Assembly: GCF_001375655.1 (NCBI RefSeq)
Contig: NZ_CTEN01000001.1
Span: forward strand, 372,001 to 436,000
DNA: 64,000 nt
Direction: 5' to 3'
Source of the DNA: Streptococcus varani
Lineage (GTDB): Bacteria; Bacillota; Bacilli; Lactobacillales; Streptococcaceae
Each line of letters starts with the position of its first letter. Within the stretch, counting starts at the first letter, position 1. The notes under the pieces are model-generated. The model made no database searches and was not told the DNA's origin. It saw only the letters and a program-made list of their open reading frames with translations. The position numbers and the translations under genes are program-made. Shown here piece by piece: positions 8,782-15,661 of this stretch.

Positions 8782-9516
8782 ATGCTTGATGTCAGCGGAA
8801 AGTGGGTCCTAGTTACAGGTGCCAGTCGCGGAATTGGTCGTCAAATTGCGCTTGCAATGGCGAAGCTGGGTGCTAATCTAGTTCTACAGAGTCGCAATCT
8901 TCAGCATACCCATGACTTGGCCCAGAATATAAAAGCAATGGGGAATCAAGTGCTAGAAGTGGAAGCTGATTTGGCTAATCCAGTGGATATTGCCAAAATG
9001 GTGGATCAAATTAAGGGGCAAGTGACGATAGATATTCTCTTTAACAATGCAGGTTATCAGTTTTCCTCTCAAACGAATCTCTGGCACGTAGATAGCAATG
9101 AGTATCTGGAATCTTATAAAATCAATGTCATTGCCCCTATGCTTTTGATTGAAGCTTTCTTGCCAAAAATGCTTGAGCAAGGTTTTGGGCGCATTATCAA
9201 CACCACTAGCGGAATCAAAAATCAACCAGAGCAAGGAGCCTATGCAGCCTCCAAAGGAGCCCTAGATAAGATTTCTAAGGATTATGCCAACAAATTGATT
9301 GGAAATATCACTATCAACCTTATGGATCCAGGTTGGATTCAGACGGATCTTGGTGGTCCAAATGCCAGTCATGAAGTGGAAACAGTCATTCCTGGTATGA
9401 TCGTATGTGCCTTAGCGGATCAATCAATAAATGGTCAATGGCTACGTGCCCAGGATTTCGCAGGAGTGCCCTTGGATCAAGCCTTGGTAGTCTTAATGGA
9501 TAAAGCAGCACAATAA
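8782..9516 (+). CDS. Short-chain dehydrogenase/reductase
   Basis: 244 residues of the classical SDR family. The TGASRGIG cofactor loop is at residues 13-20, NNAG near 90, and the catalytic Ser and YAASK (Tyr/Lys) lie around 138-157. The usual substrate-specific C-terminal loop follows. The GGAGGTGAG ribosome-binding site overlaps the end of the upstream reductase, so it is the fourth gene of the operon and ends at a terminator. Specificity cannot be read from the sequence. Together with the two neighbours it suggests handling of a reactive carbonyl or a sugar-derived aldehyde. Confidence 0.88.
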   Translation: MLDVSGKWVLVTGASRGIGRQIALAMAKLGANLVLQSRNLQHTHDLAQNIKAMGNQVLEVEADLANPVDIAKMVDQIKGQVTIDILFNNAGYQFSSQTNLWHVDSNEYLESYKINVIAPMLLIEAFLPKMLEQGFGRIINTTSGIKNQPEQGAYAASKGALDKISKDYANKLIGNITINLMDPGWIQTDLGGPNASHEVETVIPGMIVCALADQSINGQWLRAQDFAGVPLDQALVVLMDKAAQ

Positions 9517-9538
9517 TGGTTACCTGATGTTAAAAATG

Positions 9539-9572
9539 AAGAAGCTGAGATATATTTTCGGTTTCTTTTTTT
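9539..9572 (+). terminator. Terminator of the oxidoreductase operon
   Basis: Stem AAGAAGCTGA (9539-9548) with TCGGTTTCTT (9558-9567), two G-T pairs, followed by T's to 9572. Confidence 0.75.
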
Positions 9573-9637
9573 ATCAAAAAGAAGCAAGGGAAAAGCTAAG
9601 ACACAGAAAACTCTAAGCAGTTTTCACCTGCTAACTC

Positions 9638-9666
9638 ATGACAGAAAAAGATTTTCGACATATAAT
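9638..9666 (+). promoter_or_regulatory. Promoter in the IS110 left end
   Basis: ATGACA (9638-9643), 17 bases, TATAAT (9661-9666). Transcription would begin near 9673, so the first 160 bases of RNA are untranslated leader upstream of the transposase. Confidence 0.7.
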
Positions 9667-9672
9667 AGAGAT

Positions 9673-9835
9673 GAACAATACAAATCCGTGGTCTTTAATA
9701 GGGCTTTGCCTAGCCTGTACAGAAAACTGGATGAATAAGAGTCATGAGATAACTCGAATACGCCTGGAGCGTGAAAATAAAATTACAAGAAGCCTCTTAT
9801 TCCATTGTTCAAGATTAGAATAGGAGGCTTTTCGT
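9673..9835 (+). ncRNA. Candidate IS110 bridge (guide) RNA / structured leader
   Basis: Members of the IS110 group encode a non-coding bridge RNA in the left end, upstream of the recombinase. This segment has the right place, a promoter at its head and a matching length. Visible hairpins are ACGC-CTGGA-GCGT (about 9758-9770) and a 13-bp stem, 9790-9802 with 9818-9830, whose right arm contains the transposase ribosome-binding site. Target- and donor-binding loops were not identified. The RNA role is inferred from the family. Confidence 0.35.
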
Positions 9836-11490
9836 ATGGAAGTCATGATTGAAACCTGCTGCGGTATTGATGTCCACCAAAAATCCATTGTTTGTTGTAT
9901 CCTAGATGGTCCACTAGATACCAACAAACCTAAGAAAATTCAGAAGAAATTCGGGACAACGACAGTCGCCCTTCAAAATGCTCTAGCCTGGCTAGAGGAA
10001 AACCGTGTGACCCATGTCTTCTTTGAGTCTACTGGCCAATATTGGCTCCCTCTTTTTAATATTTTCTCTGATTCCGATTTAGTCCTTGTTCTAGCTAATC
10101 CACAACACATCAAAAATGTTCCTGGTCGAAAAACGGATGTGAAAGATGCAGAGTGGATCGCTCAACTGGGTCGGTGTGGTCTCATTTCGCTATCTTATAT
10201 TCCCAGTCCCGAGGTCATGCAATTGCGTTTACTCACTCGTCGGCTACGTTCTTATAAACAGCGTCAAACACAAGTCAAAAACGAAATTCATAATCTCTTA
10301 CAGCGTGCCAACATTAAACTAACCAGCTATCTTTCTGATATCTTCTCCAAGACAGGCCAATCCCTTCTAACACTCTTTATTAACGGGGAAGTCATTGACT
10401 GTGATAGTGTATCAGCTTGCCTTCACAAGCATGTTAAAGCGAGTCCTGAGGAACTAGTTGAGGCCATGAATGGGAAGTTATCACTGGAAGATCGTTTTCT
10501 ATTGAATCAGAGTTTGGAAGAATATCGGATGTATCAAGAACTTATGGATAAATTGACCAGCGAAATACAGACTTACATCGCAAAGGAGTTTCCCTGAAGA
10601 AAATCGATTACTCCAAACCATTCCTGGTGTGAGTGAAGCCTGTGCAGCCACTGTTTTAGCTGAAATTGGACCAAACGTAGATAGTTTTGAAACAGATGGA
10701 CACTTAGCTTCTTGGGCGGGACTTTGTCCTGGTTCCTATGAAAGTGCTGGGATTAAAAAATCCTCGCATATCACACAAGGAAATCGCTATATCAAACAGG
10801 CCTTGACCATGTCTGGACTCATTGCGGCACACTCCAAAGACCCAGCATTTTCATCCTTATACAATAGAATTTCCCAAAGAGGAAGCAAGATGAAAGCTGT
10901 TATTGCCTGTGCACATAAAATCCTTAGAACCATATACAAACTAGTTGAGGCCATGAATGGGAAGTTATCACTGGAAGATCGTTTTCTATTGAATCAGAGT
11001 TTGGAAGAATATCGGATGTATCAAGAACTTATGGATAAATTGACCAGCGAAATACAGACTTACATCGCAAAGGAGTTTCCCTGAAGAAAATCGATTACTC
11101 CAAACCATTCCTGGTGTGAGTGAAGCCTGTGCAGCCACTGTTTTAGCTGAAATTGGACCAAACGTAGATAGTTTTGAAACAGATGGACACTTAGCTTCTT
11201 GGGCGGGACTTTGTCCTGGTTCCTATGAAAGTGCTGGGATTAAAAAATCCTCGCATATCACACAAGGAAATCGCTATATCAAACAGGCCTTGACCATGTC
11301 TGGACTCATTGCGGCACACTCCAAAGACCCAGCATTTTCATCCTTATACAATAGAATTTCCCAAAGAGGAAGCAAGATGAAAGCTGTTATTGCCTGTGCA
11401 CATAAAATCCTTAGAACCATATACAAACTACTCTTAACCCATCAACCTTATCAAAAAGAAAAGGCGTTAGGACTGAGGCAACAGTTCTAA
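9836..11490 (+). pseudogene. IS110-family transposase, frameshifted and duplicated
   Basis: ORF1 (9836-10597) holds the RuvC-like domain: Asp in CGIDVHQK (about residue 10), Glu in FFESTGQYW (about 64) and two Asp in RKTDVKDAEW (about 100). The frame stops at TTT CCC TGA (10589-10597). The C-terminal domain with its conserved serine region (WAGLCPGSYESAG) continues one base ahead, at 10598 onward. A 487-bp segment is then repeated in tandem (10452-10938 and 10939-11425), carrying the same stop at 11084 and a second C-terminal domain to 11490. With one base skipped at both sites the whole region is open. As it stands it is probably inactive unless +1 frameshifting occurs. Confidence 0.75.
10452..11430 (+). 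repeat. 487-bp perfect tandem duplication
   Basis: Two copies of 487 bases, at offset 487, that look identical base for base. The five-base sequence AACTA occurs at the start (10452), the junction (10939) and the end (11426), which suggests slippage or end-joining at microhomology. The identity means the event is recent. Confidence 0.95.
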
Positions 11491-11511
11491 CACCAAAACT
11501 TAAAAAATTTC

Positions 11512-11566
11512 AATTACAGTATAACACAGGAAGTGATTTTTTGCGCTTTTTTACTGTAATTTTTTC
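11512..11566 (+). terminator. Inverted repeat at the IS right side
   Basis: AATTACAGTA (11512-11521) and TACTGTAATT (11552-11561) are perfectly complementary, followed by TTTTT. It may end the transposase transcript or mark the right end of the element. Confidence 0.5.
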
Positions 11567-11569
11567 AAA

Positions 11570-11617
11570 TAAAAAAGCATAGAACCAACGGATCAAAAGT
11601 TGATTCTATGCTCTTTT
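11570..11617. terminator. Bidirectional terminator for the 11682-12647 gene
   Basis: Stem AGCATAGAACCAAC with GTTGATTCTATGCT (one G-T pair), flanked by an A-run on the left and CTTTT on the right. On the minus strand it ends in T's and follows the membrane-protein gene. Confidence 0.75.
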
Positions 11618-11681
11618 AGAGTAAAAGATAGGTTGGGGTTTGAGATTTTTTCCAGTCACTTAATATGGTGTAGCAAGTCTC

Positions 11682-12647
11682 CTAAGCTTTGTAGCCTATT
11701 GTGATATGGGGGAAACGCTCCTGGATATAATCAAATAGGGGTTGCAGTTGCAAGTCGGTGTTTTTACCTACATTCTTGATAGCAAATTCTTGAGCTTTTT
11801 TGTGATTTGGGCTCTCGAATACTAGAGAAGAACTTCGACTAACGGTAATCAGACCATATTTTTTATGATTGACGACACGGTGATAAAGATTGTTAATATC
11901 CCGTAAATCCAAGAGGAAGAGTTTTTGTTTATAGCCAAAAATATGATTTTTGTAAATGAGGAGACCAATCTTTTCATCAATGTAATCAGCACCGTCTTGT
12001 AAACCTTGAATATTCCCCTGCAAACTAGGATAGGCTTGATAGAGGTCTTCATAAACTTGAGCATTAGACTTTTTAAGTTTCCAAGCGTTAAAGAAACCGA
12101 GTAAACCAAGGGCTAGAAAGAGAGGTCCGATGAAGTAAACAACTTTACCTAAGCCAGTATCTAGTCGAGACACATAGGTGGTATAGTCTAGTGTTTGTTT
12201 AATTTCCTCGTTTGAAGCGAAAATTTCCCTGAGAGAACTTTCGTAATTAAGGATGGAATCTTTATCGTAGGTAGATTTTTTTTTGACAACTAGGTACTGA
12301 GGGTTTTTAGCGAGTTTATCTGGAGAAGTTTCAATTAATTTTTGAACCTCTTTGTCCTTGTTTTTTGCTTCCATTCCGACATAGCCAAGATAGCCATCCG
12401 GCTGAACGTAACCGACCAAGTAAAGATTGTTATTATTGTCTAAATGGCCGATTGGTTCTGGATAAATAAAGTCGATGTGGACCACGACATCGTCACTGGA
12501 ACTGACTTTGTAGATAGCATCATTTTTAAGAAGTTGATTGACATCTGTTGAGGTCCAATGAACTATGCCTAAAAGAATGGAGACTGCTAAAGAGACAACT
12601 CCGAATATTAGGGAAGCAATGACGCCTTTTAAGGGTTTTTCTTTCAT
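11682..12647 (-). CDS. Uncharacterised two-TM membrane protein
   Basis: 321 residues; no family recognised. A short basic N-terminus leads into a first membrane helix (about residues 8-30). A long, mostly extracytoplasmic region of about 140 residues follows, then a second helix (about 172-190, VVYFIGPLFLALGLLGFF) and a C-terminal cytoplasmic domain of about 130 residues rich in beta-type sequence. The layout suggests a sensor or a cell-surface scaffold, but no catalytic motif is visible. The ribosome-binding site GGAGCTCCC precedes the ATG. It stands alone, divergent from pgk and convergent with the IS110 element. Confidence 0.75.
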   Translation of the reverse strand: MKEKPLKGVIASLIFGVVSLAVSILLGIVHWTSTDVNQLLKNDAIYKVSSSDDVVVHIDFIYPEPIGHLDNNNNLYLVGYVQPDGYLGYVGMEAKNKDKEVQKLIETSPDKLAKNPQYLVVKKKSTYDKDSILNYESSLREIFASNEEIKQTLDYTTYVSRLDTGLGKVVYFIGPLFLALGLLGFFNAWKLKKSNAQVYEDLYQAYPSLQGNIQGLQDGADYIDEKIGLLIYKNHIFGYKQKLFLLDLRDINNLYHRVVNHKKYGLITVSRSSSLVFESPNHKKAQEFAIKNVGKNTDLQLQPLFDYIQERFPHITIGYKA

Positions 12648-12794
12648 AATGGGAGCTCCTTTAGGACTATATTTTATTTATTATTATATCATATCAACTC
12701 AGATTTTATTGTTTTTAAAACCAGTCGCAGAGAAAAAATGTGAAAAGAATCACAACCAAAAGGAATGTTTGTCGTTTTTTTTCAAAAAATATGC

Positions 12795-12826
12795 TATAAT
12801 GAACAAGATAAAAATTATTTAAGGAG
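12795..12826 (+). promoter_or_regulatory. pgk extended -10 promoter and RBS
   Basis: TATAAT at 12795-12800 preceded by TGC (extended -10). The -35 is poor. AAGGAG at 12821-12826 is the ribosome-binding site. Confidence 0.7.
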
Positions 12827-12835
12827 TCCTATCTA

Positions 12836-14032
12836 ATGGCTAAATTGACTGTTAAAGATGTTGAATTAAAAGGCAAAAAAGTTCTTGTCCGTGTTGACTT
12901 TAACGTACCTTTGAAAGATGGCGTTATCACGAATGACAACCGTATCTCAGCTGCTCTTCCAACGATCAAGTACATCATCGAACAAGGTGGTCGTGCAATC
13001 CTCTTCTCTCACCTTGGTCGTGTGAAAGAAGAAGCGGATAAAGCTGGCAAATCTCTTGCTCCAGTTGCAGCTGACTTGGCTTCCAAATTGGGTCAGGAAG
13101 TTGCTTTTCCTGGTAGCACTCGTGGTGCTGAACTAGAAGCAGCTATCGATGCTCTTGAAGATGGACAAGTTCTTTTGGTTGAAAATACTCGCTTTGAAGA
13201 TGTTGACTGCAAAAAAGAATCTAAAAATGATGCAGAACTTGGTCAATACTGGGCCTCACTTGGCGATGGTATCTTCGTAAACGATGCATTTGGTACAGCT
13301 CACCGTGCTCACGCATCAAACGTTGGTATCTCAGCAAATGTTGAAAAAGCAGTTGCTGGTTTCCTTCTTGAAAATGAAATTGCTTACATCCAAGAAGCTG
13401 TTGATGCGCCAGAACGTCCATTCGTGGCAATCCTTGGTGGTTCAAAAGTTTCAGATAAGATCGGTGTTATCGAAAACCTCTTGAACAAAGCGGATAAAGT
13501 TCTTATCGGTGGTGGTATGACCTATACTTTCTACAAAGCGCAAGGTATCGAAATCGGTAACTCACTTGTAGAAGAAGATAAATTGGACATCGCTAAAGAA
13601 TTGCTTGAAAAATCAAACGGCAAACTCATCTTGCCAGTTGACTCAAAAGAAGCAAACGCCTTTGCAGGTTACGATGTTGTTCGTGATACAGAAGGTGAAG
13701 CAGTTTCAGAAGGTTTCCTTGGTTTGGATATCGGTCCAAAATCAATCGCTCTCTTTGAAGAAGCGCTTGAAGGTGCTAAAACAGTTGTTTGGAACGGACC
13801 AATGGGTGTCTTTGAAAACCCTGACTTCCAAGCTGGTACCATCGGTGTTATGGACGCTATCGTTAAACAACCAGGCGTTAAATCCATCATCGGGGGTGGT
13901 GACTCAGCAGCAGCAGCTATCAACCTAGGCCGTGCAGATAAATTCTCATGGATTTCTACTGGTGGTGGTGCAAGCATGGAGTTACTCGAAGGTAAAGTAT
14001 TGCCAGGACTTGATGCATTGACAGAAAAATAA
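12836..14032 (+). CDS. pgk: Phosphoglycerate kinase
   Basis: 398 residues, full length. It transfers the acyl phosphate of 1,3-bisphosphoglycerate to ADP, the step after GapA. The substrate-binding motif [11 protein letters not shown] is near residue 20, and LSHLGR and NTRFED follow. The nucleotide-binding GGGDSAAA and [13 protein letters not shown] motifs are near residues 350 and 378. Codon use is strongly biased, as expected for a glycolytic gene. A degenerate copy of the 3' end lies about 170 bases downstream. Confidence 0.98.
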   Translation: MAKLTVKDVELKGKKVLVRVDFNVPLKDGVITNDNRISAALPTIKYIIEQGGRAILFSHLGRVKEEADKAGKSLAPVAADLASKLGQEVAFPGSTRGAELEAAIDALEDGQVLLVENTRFEDVDCKKESKNDAELGQYWASLGDGIFVNDAFGTAHRAHASNVGISANVEKAVAGFLLENEIAYIQEAVDAPERPFVAILGGSKVSDKIGVIENLLNKADKVLIGGGMTYTFYKAQGIEIGNSLVEEDKLDIAKELLEKSNGKLILPVDSKEANAFAGYDVVRDTEGEAVSEGFLGLDIGPKSIALFEEALEGAKTVVWNGPMGVFENPDFQAGTIGVMDAIVKQPGVKSIIGGGDSAAAAINLGRADKFSWISTGGGASMELLEGKVLPGLDALTEK

Positions 14033-14156
14033 GATCTCCGCCCGTTAGTCTCTGCAAAATCCTGATTTTGTAGAGAAAAGTTTGCTGGCAATAGCAAGCT
14101 TCTGCCTAGTATCTTAAAACTAGGACATACTAGGAGAGCGAAATTATAGAGCCTAG

Positions 14157-14184
14157 AAAAAGGGTGGCTTTGGCCACCCTTTTG
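14157..14184 (+). terminator. pgk terminator
   Basis: AAAGGGTGGC (14159-14168), loop TTTG, GCCACCCTTT (14173-14182): a perfect 10-bp stem with T's. Confidence 0.92.
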
Positions 14185-14202
14185 TTGTAGTGAAGATATT
14201 TG

Positions 14203-14280
14203 GGCCGTGGTGGTGGTGCATCATTGGAATTGCTTGAAGACAAAGTACTTCCAAGACTTGATGCTCTTACTGAGAAATAG
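14203..14280 (+). pseudogene. Fragment of a second pgk 3' end
   Basis: Reads GRGGGASLELLEDKVLPRL then DALTEK and a TAG stop. This matches the last 25 residues of the intact pgk upstream ([18 protein letters not shown] then DALTEK) apart from a few substitutions. At the DNA level the two differ at many third positions, so it is not a recent copy. It lies just after the pgk terminator and has no start. Confidence 0.8.
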
Positions 14281-14497
14281 GCGATAAGTTACTTCAAAAA
14301 TCTAGGGGATATTGTGAGTTGGAAAATGGAGGAAGCAAGACTTCTGTCGTAAATGATTCCGTCTTTGCCACTCCCTAATTTTTGGGCGACAACCTCCAAG
14401 AGTCCATCCGTAGATTATTAGAGCTCTGCACGATTGAATAGGAAGGTAATAAGTGTAACGAAGTCAGTTACTATTCAGCTATTAACTTATAAAAAAT

Positions 14498-14525
14498 AAA
14501 AAGAGTTGTTTCCAACTCTTTTTTA
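14498..14525. terminator. Terminator
   Basis: AAAAAGAGTTG (14498-14508), loop TTTC, CAACTCTTTTT (14513-14523): a perfect stem with an A-run and a T-run, usable in both directions. Confidence 0.85.
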
Positions 14526-14577
14526 GCAAGTTTCTTCTCCGATTTCTGATAATACAATTGAATAAATCTTACTTTCT

Positions 14578-14596
14578 TGTCAAAACATGTTACAAT
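14578..14596 (+). promoter_or_regulatory. GlnR box overlapping an extended -10
   Basis: TGTCA-N7-TTACA at 14578-14594 fits the GlnR/TnrA consensus TGTNA-N7-TNACA. The extended -10 TGTTACAAT (14588-14596) lies inside it, so GlnR binding would block RNA polymerase. The predicted start of transcription falls at about the ATG (14603), which would make the mRNA almost leaderless. Confidence 0.65.
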
Positions 14597-14602
14597 AAAG
14601 TT

Positions 14603-15130
14603 ATGTTTAAAAATTATCATTTTGATCCTAAGAAATTCAAACTAGGCATGCGAACTCTTAAATCTGGGATTGCAGTCTTTTTGGTGATTTTACTTTTTAA
14701 ATTAATTGGTTGGCAGGGAACCAATATTGCTGCTTTGACAGCTGTCTTTAGTCTTCGCGAAGATTTTGATAGGAGTGTTCATTTTGGAGCTTCTCGCATC
14801 CTAGGGAATTCCATCGGCGGTTTTTTTTTGGTACTTTTCTTTATGGCTAGCCAGTTTTTCCACGGACATTTTCTAGTAACTCTGATCCTTGTTCCTATTG
14901 GTGTTATGCTAACCATCATGACCAATGTAGCTATGGGAAACAAGGCTGGTATCATCGGGGCGTCGGCTGCCATGTTGATTATTACCCTATCGACACCGTC
15001 TGGTGGACCTGTACTTTATGCGATCATTCGAGTCTTTGAAACTTTTGTTGGTGTCTTTATCGCTATTTTGGTTAATTACGATTTGGATAATCTAAAAATA
15101 GGACAAAAAAACAAAAGAAAAAGCGAATGA
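14603..15130 (+). CDS. Aromatic acid exporter-family / FUSC-like membrane protein
   Basis: 175 residues from ATG 14603 (MFKNYHFDPKKFKLGMRTL). Four to five hydrophobic segments (about residues 18-40, 62-85, 88-112, 115-135 and 137-158) match the YgaE/aromatic acid exporter N-terminal family. This gene is conserved upstream of glnR in mitis-group streptococci. Substrate and role are unknown. A longer frame begins with a TTG upstream but would code through the GlnR box, so it is rejected. No clear ribosome-binding site precedes the ATG. A GlnR box at its promoter ties it to nitrogen control. Confidence 0.75.
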   Translation: MFKNYHFDPKKFKLGMRTLKSGIAVFLVILLFKLIGWQGTNIAALTAVFSLREDFDRSVHFGASRILGNSIGGFFLVLFFMASQFFHGHFLVTLILVPIGVMLTIMTNVAMGNKAGIIGASAAMLIITLSTPSGGPVLYAIIRVFETFVGVFIAILVNYDLDNLKIGQKNKRKSE

Positions 15131-15199
15131 TGTTAGAAAATATAACATGAACACTTGACGGATAAATTGAATTATCCTATAATGATAAACAGAAAGAGG
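15130..15199 (+). promoter_or_regulatory. glnRA promoter with GlnR box and RBS
   Basis: ATGTTA-N7-TAACAT at 15130-15148 is a near-ideal symmetric GlnR box. It is followed by TTGACG (15155-15160), 17 bases and TATAAT (15178-15183). AAAGAGG at 15193-15199 is the ribosome-binding site that decides the GTG start of glnR. Confidence 0.88.
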
Positions 15200-15205
15200 C
15201 AACTC

Positions 15206-15568
15206 GTGAGAGAAAAGGAATTACGGAGATCATTAGCAGTCTTTCCGATTGGTAGTGTTATGAAATTGACTGATTTGACAGCGCGACAAATCCGGTATTA
15301 TGAGGAGCAGGGTCTCATCCATCCTGATCGCAACGAAGGAAATCGCCGTATGTATTCTCTGAATGATATGGATCGCTTGCTGGAAATCAAGGACTATATC
15401 GCTGATGGCTACAATATTGCAGCTATCAGAAAAGAATATGAAGCTAGGGAACTAGCTAAACATCAGACACTTTCCGATAGTCAGGTAAGAAAAATCCTTC
15501 ACGATGAGCTTTCTAAAGTCGGTGGCTTTAATCCTGCGACAACAGGTTTTGGTTCATTCCGCATGTAA
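15206..15568 (+). CDS. glnR: Glutamine synthetase repressor GlnR (MerR family)
   Basis: 120 residues from a GTG start at 15206, seven bases after AAAGAGG. The longer frame upstream would code through the promoter and is rejected. An N-terminal MerR-type winged helix (SVMKLTDLTARQIRYYEEQG, about residues 16-35, and NEGNRRMYSLNDMDRL) is followed by a short C-terminal tail that in this family senses feedback-inhibited glutamine synthetase. GlnR represses glnA and ammonium/glutamine uptake genes in nitrogen excess. It is expected to bind the boxes at 15130 and 14578 and to be cotranscribed with glnA. Confidence 0.93.
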   Translation: MREKELRRSLAVFPIGSVMKLTDLTARQIRYYEEQGLIHPDRNEGNRRMYSLNDMDRLLEIKDYIADGYNIAAIRKEYEARELAKHQTLSDSQVRKILHDELSKVGGFNPATTGFGSFRM

Positions 15569-15576
15569 CTGCCTTT

Positions 15577-15620
15577 GAAAATATAGATAAATCATAACTT
15601 CTTGATTTATCTATATTTTC
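15577..15620 (+). repeat. 18-bp perfect inverted repeat between glnR and glnA
   Basis: GAAAATATAGATAAATCA (15577-15594) and its exact complement at 15603-15620, loop of eight. It lacks a T-run, so it is more likely an RNA processing or stability hairpin than a full terminator. Confidence 0.85.
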
Positions 15621-15661
15621 ATTGAGTATCAACATGCATTTATAGGAAAAAGGAGAAACAC

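Larger units (their letters stand above)
9573..11565 (+). mobile_element. IS110-family insertion sequence, internally duplicated (bounds approximate)
   Basis: The transposase is an IS110/IS116/IS902-type recombinase. Such elements lack clear terminal inverted repeats, so the ends cannot be set by eye. The left bound is placed after the operon terminator and the right bound after an inverted repeat (11512-11521 with 11552-11561, 10 bp, followed by T's). The non-coding left end carries a promoter (9638-9666) and about 160 bases of structured leader. The coding part has a frameshift and a 487-bp tandem duplication. Confidence 0.6.
14033..14602 (+). other. pgk to exporter intergenic region
   Basis: About 570 bases without an intact gene. 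Contents in order: a hairpin with a 12-13-bp stem (14049-14076); a smaller TTGCT/AGCAA hairpin (about 14082-14098); a strong terminator (14157-14184); a diverged pgk 3' fragment (14203-14280); about 170 bases with no recognised feature; a GTAAC-GAAGTCA-GTTAC inverted repeat (14455-14471) that faintly recalls a BOX B core; a terminator (14498-14525); and the GlnR box and promoter of the next gene. Confidence 0.7.

Noticed and set aside
9638..9823. 61-codon frame in the IS110 left end
   Set aside because: It begins on the -35 box and spans structured leader; nothing suggests a protein.
14455..14471. GTAAC-GAAGTCA-GTTAC as a boxB element
   Set aside because: Only the core is similar to boxB and no boxA or boxC flanks it; kept as a note, not as a repeat call.
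14558..14602. N-terminal extension of the exporter gene from a TTG start
   Set aside because: It would translate through the GlnR box and -10; the ATG at 14603 gives the family-like N-terminus.
15155..15205. N-terminal extension of GlnR
   Set aside because: The extension codes through the -35, spacer and -10 of its own promoter; GTG 15206 has a proper ribosome-binding site.
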